Shown: positions 1-5,892, counted from the first letter of the stretch. The stretch: DNA of 7,305 nt from Anaerolineae bacterium (GCA_020851855.1 JADZBY010000726.1:1-7305), one strand, 5' to 3'. Translations and numbers: made by a program. The notes: generated by a model from the sequence alone, not told the origin.

Positions 1-243
1 AAGCGCGGACAACGCAGACGTTGTCCCTACGGCGTGTAGGGACGAGGCCTGCCTCGTCCGCATCCGTGCATCCCAGGTGAGAAGCGCGGACAACGCAGAC
101 GTTGTCCCTACGGCGTGTAGGGATGAGGCCTGCCTCGTCCGCATCCGACCATCCCAGGCGAGAAGCGCGGACAACGCAGACGTTGTCCCTACGGCGTGTA
201 GGGACGAGGCCTGCCTCGTCCGCATCCGTACATCCCAGGCGAG
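1..243 (+). repeat. Tandem array of three 81-bp palindromic repeat units
   Basis: Three head-to-tail units of exactly 81 bp lie at 1-81, 82-162 and 163-243. They differ at only a few bases: C to T at 124 and small changes in the linker before each ATCCCAGG. Each unit can form several overlapping hairpins. In unit 1 GGACAACG (7-14) pairs with CGTTGTCC (19-26), GTCCCTAC (23-30) with GTAGGGAC (36-43), and GGACGAGG (40-47) with CCTCGTCC (52-59); outer arms GCGGAC (5-10) and GTCCGC (56-61) close the whole. The substitution at 124 leaves G-T wobble pairs, so the fold survives. There is no coding signal. It resembles dispersed palindromic repeats common in Chloroflexota genomes, but I cannot name a family. 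The array begins at the window edge and probably continues beyond it. Confidence 0.93.
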
Positions 244-277
244 AAGCGCGGACAACGCCGGCCTCGTCCGCCCCGCA
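244..277 (+). repeat. Internally deleted fourth copy of the 81-bp repeat
   Basis: The fourth unit keeps the first 15 bases of the repeat (244-258) and then jumps to its right part (CCTCGTCCGC, 262-271), losing about 33 bp of the central hairpins. The outer closing arms GCGGAC (248-253) and GTCCGC (266-271) remain. The sequence then ends in CCCCGC rather than the ATCC linker of the other units. The same end, GTCCGCCCCGC, is found in the inverted copy at the other side of the window, so it probably marks the natural inner border of the element. Confidence 0.8.
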
Positions 278-280
278 TTT

Positions 281-316
281 CCCCCTCTCTACGCGGTACT
301 TCGCGTGGAGAGGGGG
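281..316. repeat. GC-rich hairpin just downstream of glutamate dehydrogenase
   Basis: The arms 281-295 and 302-316 pair over 15 bp, with one T-G wobble (290/307) and a 6-nt loop. The hairpin lies 19 bp past the stop codon of glutamate dehydrogenase and is followed on the plus strand by CCAGGGGGTGAGG, a tail also found at the hairpin after hydA. It could stop or protect the transcript end. On the minus strand it is followed by GAAA-type sequence, not a T-run, so it is not a canonical intrinsic terminator. It looks like a member of a dispersed palindrome family. Confidence 0.8.
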
Positions 317-335
317 CCAGGGGGTGAGGCCTATC

Positions 336-1619
336 CTACGGGTAAATGCCCCGGATCATCGCCGCGCGCGCCACACGGCCAATGGCCCGGATGTAGGCGG
401 CCAGCCGCATGTTCACCCGGTTTTCTTTGGCGATCTGCGCGACGGCGGCGAAGCTCTCGATCATGATCTGCTCCAGCCGCTTGTTGATCTCGTCTTCCTG
501 CCAGAAGAACTGCTGCAGGTCTTGCACCCACTCGAAGTACGACACCGTCACGCCGCCCGCGTTGGCCAGGATGTCCGGGATGACAATGATGCCGCGATCA
601 TGGAAGATGTCGTCGGCTTCGGGCGTCGTCGGGCCGTTCGCGCCCTCGACGATGAGCTTGGCCCGGATGCGCGGCGCGTTGTCGGCCTGGAACTGGCCTT
701 CCAGCGCCGCCGGGATCAGCACGTCACACGGCAGTTCCAGGAACTCGCGGTTGCTCAGCTTCTCGCACGGGCCATTCCAGCCTTCCAGGATGCGCTTCGG
801 GTGGCGCTGGACGTAGTCGCGCATGGCGGCGAAGTCCAGCCCGTTCGGGTTGTAATAGCCGCCGCTCACGTCGCTGATGCCCACGATGCGGAAGCCGCGC
901 TCTGCCGCCAGCCGCGCCGCGTGCGATCCGACGTTGCCGAAGCCCTGGACCACGACGCTGATCTGCTCCGGGTTGCGCGTCTCGCCCATCATCCTGAGCG
1001 CTTCGACCATCGAGATCACGACGCCGCGTCCGGTCGCCGCCTCACGCCCGCGCGAGCCGCCGATGTCGATGGGCTTTCCGGTGACCACGGCGGGCGTGGT
1101 GAAGCCACGGTGCATGGAGTAGGTATCCATGATCCAGGCCATGATCTGCGCGTTCGTGTTCACGTCGGGCGCGGGAATGTCGCCTTCCGGACTCATGATG
1201 ATGCTGATCTCGGTGGCATAGCGGCGCGTCAGGCGCTCCAATTCGCCCAACGACAGGCGATTCGGGTCCACGACGATGCCGCCCTTTGCGCCGCCATACG
1301 GCAGCCCGACCACGGCGCACTTCCAGGTCATCCACATGGCCAGCGCGCGCACCTCGTCCAGGTCGGCGTCGGGGTGGAAGCGGATGCCGCCCTTTGTCGG
1401 GCCGAGCACGGCATTATGATGGACGCGGTAGCCGGTGAACACCTCGACGCTGCCATCGTCCATCTTGACCGGCATGTACACGGTCAATTCACGTTTGGGC
1501 TGCCGCAGCATGGCTTTGATCCCCGCCTTCAGGTCGGGGATGTAGGCTGCCGCGCGGTCAAATTGCGACTGCGCGATGCGCCACGGATTCGGCTTTTCAC
1601 GTACCACTTCGGGAATCAT
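336..1619 (-). CDS. gdhA: Glutamate dehydrogenase (hexameric Glu/Leu/Phe/Val dehydrogenase family)
   Basis: This 427-residue cytoplasmic enzyme should interconvert glutamate with 2-oxoglutarate and ammonium, using NAD(P). The N-terminal dimerisation and substrate domain carries the family residues: Lys76 in GPTKGG, Lys100 in MTWK, the catalytic Lys112 in LPYGGAKGG and Asp152 in PAPDVNT. The Rossmann domain has GFGNVG (226-231), with Asp250 near the end of the second strand, which may favour NAD over NADP but does not settle it. Ser360 in VTVSYFEW sits where glutamate dehydrogenases hold the substrate side-chain carboxylate. Length fits glutamate dehydrogenase rather than the shorter leucine enzymes. 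The ATG has GAGG 10 nt upstream (1630-1633) and lies 4 bp behind the peptidase stop, so the two are probably co-transcribed. Family assignment is firm; cofactor and physiological direction are inferred. Confidence 0.96.
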   Translation of the reverse strand: MIPEVVREKPNPWRIAQSQFDRAAAYIPDLKAGIKAMLRQPKRELTVYMPVKMDDGSVEVFTGYRVHHNAVLGPTKGGIRFHPDADLDEVRALAMWMTWKCAVVGLPYGGAKGGIVVDPNRLSLGELERLTRRYATEISIIMSPEGDIPAPDVNTNAQIMAWIMDTYSMHRGFTTPAVVTGKPIDIGGSRGREAATGRGVVISMVEALRMMGETRNPEQISVVVQGFGNVGSHAARLAAERGFRIVGISDVSGGYYNPNGLDFAAMRDYVQRHPKRILEGWNGPCEKLSNREFLELPCDVLIPAALEGQFQADNAPRIRAKLIVEGANGPTTPEADDIFHDRGIIVIPDILANAGGVTVSYFEWVQDLQQFFWQEDEINKRLEQIMIESFAAVAQIAKENRVNMRLAAYIRAIGRVARAAMIRGIYP

Positions 1620-1623
1620 AGAC

Positions 1624-2106
1624 CTAAGACCTCATCCTTTCAGAACGAAATGCTTTTGCACGCCCGTCCAGGGCCAGCGCCGCGATGGCGTCGACAGCCT
1701 GGGCGACCGCGTTCTCTACCTGCAGAGTCAGACCGGGACCGTACGTGTAGTCTACGCCCTCGATGCCAAAGATGACCAGCCGCCGGGGCAACCCGCCCAG
1801 CGTGCGGGCCAGCGCGATGGCTTCACTGACGCCAAAGGTATGCGACGACGTGGAGAAATATGCGGGGGCCGGGTCGCGCTCGGATGCGTCGATCCGGTGG
1901 AGCGTGCCGGGCGGCGCGCCAGACTTCACGGCGTCAACGAGTACGACGTGATCCGCGCCTTGCCACGCTTCCATGAGCGAGCCGCCCTCGCCGGAGTGCA
2001 GGAGCACCGTCACTCCCGGCAGATTGAGAGCTTTGAGCCGCCGGGCGGCGGCCAGCCCGGCCCCATCATCGTGGCGGTAAGCGTTCCCGATGCCGATGAT
2101 CAGCAT
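1624..2106 (-). CDS. [NiFe] hydrogenase maturation endopeptidase (HybD/HycI/HoxW family, M52)
   Basis: This is the 160-residue nickel-dependent peptidase that clips the C-terminal tail from the hydrogenase large subunit once the active site is assembled. The protein opens with the LIIGIGN strand typical of the family, followed by HDDG. The three expected nickel ligands are visible: an acidic residue (Asp13 or Asp14), Asp58 in VLVDA and His89 in SSHTFG. Length is normal for the family. I chose ATG at 2104-2106 because GGAG (2115-2118) lies 8 nt before it; an in-frame GTG at 2113-2115 would add three residues but overlaps that ribosome site. The likely substrate is HydA, encoded 363 bp upstream, whose tail follows the last Cys-x-x-Cys-x-x-His. 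It is separated from hydA by repeat hairpins and may have its own promoter, though I see no convincing one. Confidence 0.94.
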   Translation of the reverse strand: MLIIGIGNAYRHDDGAGLAAARRLKALNLPGVTVLLHSGEGGSLMEAWQGADHVVLVDAVKSGAPPGTLHRIDASERDPAPAYFSTSSHTFGVSEAIALARTLGGLPRRLVIFGIEGVDYTYGPGLTLQVENAVAQAVDAIAALALDGRAKAFRSERMRS

Positions 2107-2114
2107 GGTCCGCA

Positions 2115-2118
2115 CTCC
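2115..2118 (-). promoter_or_regulatory. Ribosome binding site fixing the peptidase start
   Basis: The minus strand reads GGAG here, 8 nt before ATG at 2104-2106. The competing GTG at 2113-2115 overlaps the motif and has no ribosome site of its own at proper spacing. Confidence 0.6.
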
Positions 2119-2159
2119 GCGATTTGTCCGGCGCTGTGAGAACTGCTTTGTTGGGTAGA

Positions 2160-2190
2160 TTCCCTCTCCCGCAGCGCACGGGAGAGGGAA
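2160..2190. repeat. 12-bp perfect hairpin in the hydA-peptidase spacer
   Basis: TTCCCTCTCCCG (2160-2171) pairs perfectly with CGGGAGAGGGAA (2179-2190) around a 7-nt loop. It lies about 55 bp upstream of the peptidase start. It shares the CCCTCTCCC / GGGAGAGGG core with the hairpins at 281-316 and 2391-2429, but lacks their GGGGGTGAGG tail. Confidence 0.82.
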
Positions 2191-2253
2191 CGCCGACTGT
2201 CAGTCAAACCCTCGGACATGACCATCCTTTCAGAAAATGGTCTATTCACCTGG

Positions 2254-2295
2254 CCCTCACGCCCCCTTCTCCCCGTCCGGGACGGGGAGAAGGGG
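2254..2295 (+). repeat. 16-bp perfect palindrome with a CCCTCACGCC leader
   Basis: The arms 2263-2278 and 2280-2295 are exact complements over 16 bp around a single base (2279), so a near-cruciform is possible. The leader CCCTCACGCC (from 2254) corresponds to the reverse complement of the GGGGGTGAGGG tail seen at the other hairpins, so this copy is in the opposite orientation. The 95 bp between it and the next hairpin (2296-2390) show nothing recognisable apart from short G and C runs. Confidence 0.85.
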
Positions 2296-2390
2296 AAAGA
2301 CTCTCTGAGCGGCAAGCCCCTCATGCACCCCCATCCCGTCACCGTGGGACTGCTGGGGTCAGAGGGGCGCAGCCCTTCAAGGAGACTTTC

Positions 2391-2442
2391 CCCCCTCTCC
2401 CAGCCGTACTCGGCGTTTGGGAGAGGGGGCAGGGGGTGAGGG
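2391..2442 (-). repeat. Two-stage hairpin just downstream of hydA
   Basis: CCCCCTCTCCCA (2391-2402) pairs with TGGGAGAGGGGG (2418-2429). Above it GCCG (2403-2406) pairs with CGGC (2411-2414) around a TACT loop, with a 3-nt bulge on one side. A tail CAGGGGGTGAGGG follows (2430-2442). It starts 40 bp after the hydA stop codon, and the element has the same orientation and nearly the same tail as the one after glutamate dehydrogenase. It may attenuate or stabilise the five-gene transcript, but no T-run follows on the minus strand. Confidence 0.83.
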
Positions 2443-2469
2443 CTGTACCTCAGAAGTCCAGAACAGCCT

Positions 2470-3768
2470 CTATTCGCGCTCGATCTTCACCTTCAAGAAG
2501 TGCGTCGAGCATGAGATGCAGGGATCGTAGTTCCGGATCGCCTGCTCACATTGCCAGACCAGTTTATCCTCTGGAAGGTCAAGCGCCAATTCCGCGAACC
2601 GGAACAGGTCCGACTCGATGCTCTTCTGGTTCTGCGCGGTGGGCGGCATGATGTGCGCGTTGGTGATATTGCCGTTCGAATCCAGGCGGTAGCTGTGGAA
2701 CAGGATGCCGCGCGGCGCTTCCGTGCAGCCACAGCCGAACCCGGCGCGCGGTGTGACCGGCACGAACGGCGCGGCGGGCGGCTCGTACTGTTCCAGGATG
2801 CGCAGCGACTCGTCAAAGGCGTACACCGTCTCGACGGCGCGCACCACGATGCTCTTGAACGGGTTCTTCAGCCCCGGCTTGATGCCCGCGTTTTGCGCCG
2901 CTTCCTGCGCCAGCGGGGAGAGCCGGTCATAGTTCAGGTTGAAGCGCGCCAGCGGCCCGACCAGGTACGCGCCGCGCCCCTTGATCACTGAGTGCAGCGA
3001 CGTGGAGTGCGGCACGTGCTCTTCGACAAAGTGCTCTTCAAACTCGCGCACGGAGATGTTCAGGCCCCGGCTGGAGACGATCCGCCCCTCGTTGAGCGGG
3101 TACTCTTCCGGATGCCGCAGCGCGACAAACTCGTAATCCTGCTCAAAGTCCGGGCATTCGAGCGACGCGGCAAAGCGGACCATGTCCAGCGCCGCATCGC
3201 GCCCCCGCTTGAGCCGCTCCACCAGCGGCGCAAACTCGGATTTGTCCGGCGCGCGGTAGAAGCCGCCCACGCGCACGTTGATCGGGTGAATCTCGCGCCC
3301 GCCGAGCAGGATCATGATGTCGTTGCCGAGCTTCTTCAGCTCCAGCGCCTGCTTCACGGCGGCGGGATGATCCTTGGCCATCGCCAGCACATCCTGGTAG
3401 CCCAGGAAATCCGGCGCGTGCAGCATGTACACGTGCAAAACGTGGCTCTCGATCCACTCGCCGCAGTACAGCAGCCGCCGCAGCGCGCGCAACTGGCCCT
3501 CGACCTTGACGCCGAGCGCGTCCTCGATGGCATGGCAGGCGCTCATCTGGTAGGCGACCGGGCAGATGCCGCAGATGCGGGCCGTGATGTCCGGCGCTTC
3601 GCGGAAGGCGCGCCCACGCAGGAACGCCTCGAAGAAGCGCGGCGGCTCATAGATGTTCAGCTTGGCCTCGGTGACCGTGTCGCCCTTGATCTTCAGGATC
3701 ATCGCGCCTTCGCCTTCGACGCGGGCCAGCGTTTCTACCTTGATGGTCCGGGATTTGTTATCCTTCAT
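2470..3768 (-). CDS. hydA: Group 3b [NiFe] hydrogenase large (alpha) subunit
   Basis: This 432-residue catalytic subunit holds the NiFe(CN)2CO site where H2 is split or formed. RVEGEG (16-21) is the L1 motif. The first metal-binding pair is Cys66 and Cys69 in RICGICPVAY; the last is Cys417 and Cys420 in DPCISCSTH. GGREIHP (156-162), GRGAYLVGPLARFN (264-277) and EAPRGILFH (350-358) are further family motifs. Nine residues, FLKVKIERE, follow His423 and should be removed by the peptidase encoded downstream. The reading frame stays open to 3870, but I place the start at ATG 3766-3768: the upstream 34 residues are low-complexity and lie inside hydD, while MKDNKSRTIKVETLARVEGEG matches the family start. 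The start overlaps the hydD end by 11 bp, with GGGAGAG upstream. Subgroup 3b rests on motifs and operon partners. Confidence 0.96.
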   Translation of the reverse strand: MKDNKSRTIKVETLARVEGEGAMILKIKGDTVTEAKLNIYEPPRFFEAFLRGRAFREAPDITARICGICPVAYQMSACHAIEDALGVKVEGQLRALRRLLYCGEWIESHVLHVYMLHAPDFLGYQDVLAMAKDHPAAVKQALELKKLGNDIMILLGGREIHPINVRVGGFYRAPDKSEFAPLVERLKRGRDAALDMVRFAASLECPDFEQDYEFVALRHPEEYPLNEGRIVSSRGLNISVREFEEHFVEEHVPHSTSLHSVIKGRGAYLVGPLARFNLNYDRLSPLAQEAAQNAGIKPGLKNPFKSIVVRAVETVYAFDESLRILEQYEPPAAPFVPVTPRAGFGCGCTEAPRGILFHSYRLDSNGNITNAHIMPPTAQNQKSIESDLFRFAELALDLPEDKLVWQCEQAIRNYDPCISCSTHFLKVKIERE

Positions 3769-4537
3769 GGGCCTCGCTCTCCCTTCGGAAGGCCTCGGCA
3801 TAGGCGTTGAAGCTGCGGAATGCGTGCATGATGTCGGCGGACGATGCGCCGAGCGCCGCCCACTGCTCACTCAGAGCGCGTGGGTTGGGCGACTCTGCCG
3901 GGCCGAAGCAGCCGAAGCACCCCCGGTTATAGGCCGGGCACAGGGCATTGCAGCCCGCTTGCGTCGCCGGGCCAAGACACGGTGTGCCCGACGCGACCAT
4001 GACGCACGTCGTGCCCCGCCGCTTGCATTCCACACACACGCTGTATTTGGGCGTGTTTGGCTTGCGCCCATGCAGATAGGCGCTCAGGACCTCGACAAGC
4101 TGCATCTTGTTCACCGGGCAGCCGCGCAGCTCGAAGTCCACAAAGACATGGTCGGCTATCGGCGTCGACTTTTGCAGCGTCTCGATGTATTTCGGGTTGG
4201 GATAAACGATGCGGGTGTATTCGCGCACATCTTTCCAGTTGCGCAGCGCCTGGATGCCGCCCGACGTGGCGCACGCGCCAATCGTGATCAGCGTCTTGGA
4301 GATGCGGCGGATCTTGTGGATGCGCTCGCCGTCGTGCGGCGTCGTGATCGAGCCTTCTACCAGCGAGATGTCATACGGGCCGCTGCCCATCGCCCGCGAC
4401 GCTTCGGGGAAATAGGCGATTTCCACTTCGCCCGCGATGGCCAAAAGCTCGTCTTCGCAGTCCAGAATGCTGAGCTGGCAGCCGTCGCACGAGGCGAACT
4501 TCCACACCGCCAGCTTCGGTTTCTGCTTCTTGCTCAT
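3758..4537 (-). CDS. hydD: Group 3b [NiFe] hydrogenase small (delta) subunit
   Basis: This 259-residue protein passes electrons from the NiFe site through iron-sulfur clusters. The N-terminal domain has CDGC (Cys17, Cys20), Cys89 in IGACATSGG and Cys140 in RGCPVN, the four ligands of the proximal [4Fe-4S] cluster. Eight more cysteines (168, 171, 178, 187, 196, 200, 207, 210) can bind two further [4Fe-4S] clusters in a ferredoxin-like layout. Cys27 is extra. There is no twin-arginine signal, so the enzyme is cytoplasmic, unlike membrane uptake hydrogenases. The start ATG has GGGAG (4547-4551) 9 nt upstream and lies 3 bp after the hydG stop; the end overlaps hydA by 11 bp. The family also includes F420-reducing and NuoB-like small subunits, but the HydA, HydB and HydG partners point to 3b. 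Confidence 0.95.
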   Translation of the reverse strand: MSKKQKPKLAVWKFASCDGCQLSILDCEDELLAIAGEVEIAYFPEASRAMGSGPYDISLVEGSITTPHDGERIHKIRRISKTLITIGACATSGGIQALRNWKDVREYTRIVYPNPKYIETLQKSTPIADHVFVDFELRGCPVNKMQLVEVLSAYLHGRKPNTPKYSVCVECKRRGTTCVMVASGTPCLGPATQAGCNALCPAYNRGCFGCFGPAESPNPRALSEQWAALGASSADIMHAFRSFNAYAEAFRRESEAHEG

Positions 4538-4540
4538 CGC

Positions 4541-5428
4541 TTATATCTCCCACTTGGCAATCAGGTCTTCCACGTCGTTGTAGGCGAAGACCGGGCCGTC
4601 CTTGCAGACGAACTTGGGGCCAAACTGGCAGTGCCCGCACAGGCCGATGGCGCATTTCATGTTGCGCTCCATCGAGATGAAGATGCGATCGCTCTTGACG
4701 CCGCGCTTGAGCAGCTCCATGGTGGCGAAGCGCATCATGACTTCCGGGCCGCACGTGAAGGCAATCGTGTTCAGCGGGTCGAACGGCGCGCGGGAGATGA
4801 GCCGCGTCACGACGCCGACGCTGCCGCGCCACGATTCGGTTGCGCGGTCCACTGTGACGAACACGTCCAGGTCAAGCTGGGAGCGCCAGTATTCAAGGTC
4901 CTTGCGAAACAGGATGTCGGTCGGTGTGCGCGCGCCGTAGAGCAGCACGACTTTCCCGTACAGCTCGCGGTTGGCCATGATGCGGTACATCGCCCCGCGC
5001 AACGGCGGCAGGCCGATGCCGCCGACGACGATCACCACGTCGTTGCCGCGCGCTTCTTCGACCGGCCAGCTGCTGCCGAACGGGCCGCGCACGCCGATCA
5101 CGTCGCCCGGCTTCAGGCCGCGCATGGCCCGCGTGACGACGCCCACCGCGCGCGTGGTGTGCACCAGCGGCGTCCGGCGTCCGGGGTCGCCGCTGATGGA
5201 GATGGGAATCTCGCCCACGCCGTACACATACAGCATGTTGAACTGGCCCGGCGCGAAGGCGGGAATCTCACCGTCATCGGTCGGCTCCAGCTCGAGGGTG
5301 AACGTGTCGGATGTCTCTTTGCGCACCCGCAACACACGGTAAGGCCGGGGGACCATCGGGTCGCTGATCGGCGCAGGCGCAATCTCATGGCTGCGGAGTA
5401 TCGTAGGTTCAGGCGTCAGGATGGTCAT
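4541..5428 (-). CDS. hydG: Hydrogenase gamma subunit, FAD/NAD(P)-binding diaphorase with [2Fe-2S] cluster
   Basis: This 295-residue subunit exchanges electrons between the iron-sulfur chain and NAD(P)(H). It belongs to the ferredoxin-NADP reductase-like family that includes PyrK (dihydroorotate dehydrogenase electron-transfer subunit). The N-terminal half is a beta-barrel FAD domain, with IPISISG (74-80) in place of the usual flavin motif and VRGPFGSSWP (113-122). The nucleotide domain follows, with GGIGLPPLRG (136-145) and CGPEVMM (226-232). Cys259, Cys264, Cys267 and Cys275 near the C-terminus form the [2Fe-2S] site. ATG overlaps the stop of the CNB-domain gene as ATGA, with AAGGTGG (5436-5442) 7 nt upstream, so translation is probably coupled. 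The name follows the archaeal sulfhydrogenase and is unrelated to the [FeFe] maturase also called HydG. Preference for NADP over NAD cannot be read from the sequence. Confidence 0.94.
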   Translation of the reverse strand: MTILTPEPTILRSHEIAPAPISDPMVPRPYRVLRVRKETSDTFTLELEPTDDGEIPAFAPGQFNMLYVYGVGEIPISISGDPGRRTPLVHTTRAVGVVTRAMRGLKPGDVIGVRGPFGSSWPVEEARGNDVVIVVGGIGLPPLRGAMYRIMANRELYGKVVLLYGARTPTDILFRKDLEYWRSQLDLDVFVTVDRATESWRGSVGVVTRLISRAPFDPLNTIAFTCGPEVMMRFATMELLKRGVKSDRIFISMERNMKCAIGLCGHCQFGPKFVCKDGPVFAYNDVEDLIAKWEI

Positions 5429-5889
5429 GACTGGTCCACCTTGTAAATATCCAGCATCTGCAAGCGGGTCGCCTGTAAGCGATCCATCATGACCTGCGAA
5501 AAGCGTTTGAAGAAGTCGAAGCCGAGGTTGTGGTCGGCCTCGATCTTGCCGCGCAGGCAGGCCCCGTCCAGGGCCAGGGCGCGCGTCAGATCGATTACCC
5601 GCGCGTCAAAGTGCCAGCGGTAGGGCGGGAACAGCCACGACCAGCCCAGGATGTCGCCCCTCTCCAGCGATTCGACGACGACGGCTCCCCGGTTGGGGAT
5701 GTTCGTCTCAACCGCCACGCGGCCCTGCCGGATGATGTAGAAGTGATCGGCGGGCGCGCCTTCGCGCAGGATGTACTCGCCCGCTTTGAATACAACGTTC
5801 GTGGCGCAGCCGGTCAGGAGTTCCAGGTGCGGCTGGGGCAGGCCCTCGAAGAAGGGATGCTGCGCCAGGATAAATTCCAGGGTTTCCAC
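5425..5889 (-). CDS. Stand-alone cyclic-nucleotide-binding-like (CNB) domain protein, no DNA-binding domain
   Basis: This 154-residue protein is a single CRP-type beta-roll domain (about 10-120), with AGEYILREGAPADHFYIIRQG (36-56) the most typical stretch, followed by an alpha-helix (about 120-148) like the CRP dimerisation helix. It stops there: no helix-turn-helix is present, so it should not bind DNA as CRP does. The phosphate-binding cassette is unusual. After GDILG (78-82), where CRP has Glu then later Arg-Ser, this protein has Trp83 and, near 92-95, WHFD; the two residues that hold cyclic AMP are missing. It may therefore sense another ligand or act as a structural or regulatory subunit of the hydrogenase. 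The start is GTG with GAGG (5899-5902) 9 nt upstream, 3 bp after hydB; its stop overlaps the hydG start. The domain call is firm; the function is unknown. Confidence 0.92.
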   Translation of the reverse strand: METLEFILAQHPFFEGLPQPHLELLTGCATNVVFKAGEYILREGAPADHFYIIRQGRVAVETNIPNRGAVVVESLERGDILGWSWLFPPYRWHFDARVIDLTRALALDGACLRGKIEADHNLGFDFFKRFSQVMMDRLQATRLQMLDIYKVDQS

Positions 5890-5892
5890 GGC

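Noticed and set aside
1..277. CRISPR array
   Set aside because: The 81-bp units are contiguous and nearly identical throughout; there are no unique spacers of constant length and no cas genes.
281..316. Canonical Rho-independent terminator of the cluster
   Set aside because: The stem is strong, but no T-run follows on the minus strand; the next bases are GAAA-like. Kept as a repeat hairpin only.
102..1775. Plus-strand open frame of 557 codons opposite glutamate dehydrogenase
   Set aside because: It runs through the tandem repeats, glutamate dehydrogenase and part of the peptidase in antisense. The translation is rich in Arg, Ala, His and Asp with no recognisable motif, as expected for an antisense shadow in GC-rich DNA.
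2100..2342. 80-codon minus-strand frame in the spacer as a gene
   Set aside because: It is mostly a translation of two palindromic repeats and starts inside repeat-adjacent sequence. Only the shorter 39-codon frame is noted, as a weak possibility.
3769..3870. N-terminal extension of HydA by 34 residues
   Set aside because: The extension lies wholly inside hydD, is Ser/Pro/Arg-rich, and precedes a start that fits the family and has a ribosome site.
3653..5446. Plus-strand open frame of 597 codons opposite hydA, hydD and hydG
   Set aside because: It spans three clearly real minus-strand genes with strong family motifs. Its own translation is low-complexity and matches no family I know.
5425..5889. 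The CNB protein as the transcription factor for the CRP-type site
   Set aside because: The protein ends after the dimerisation helix and has no helix-turn-helix, so it cannot bind the operator in the usual way.
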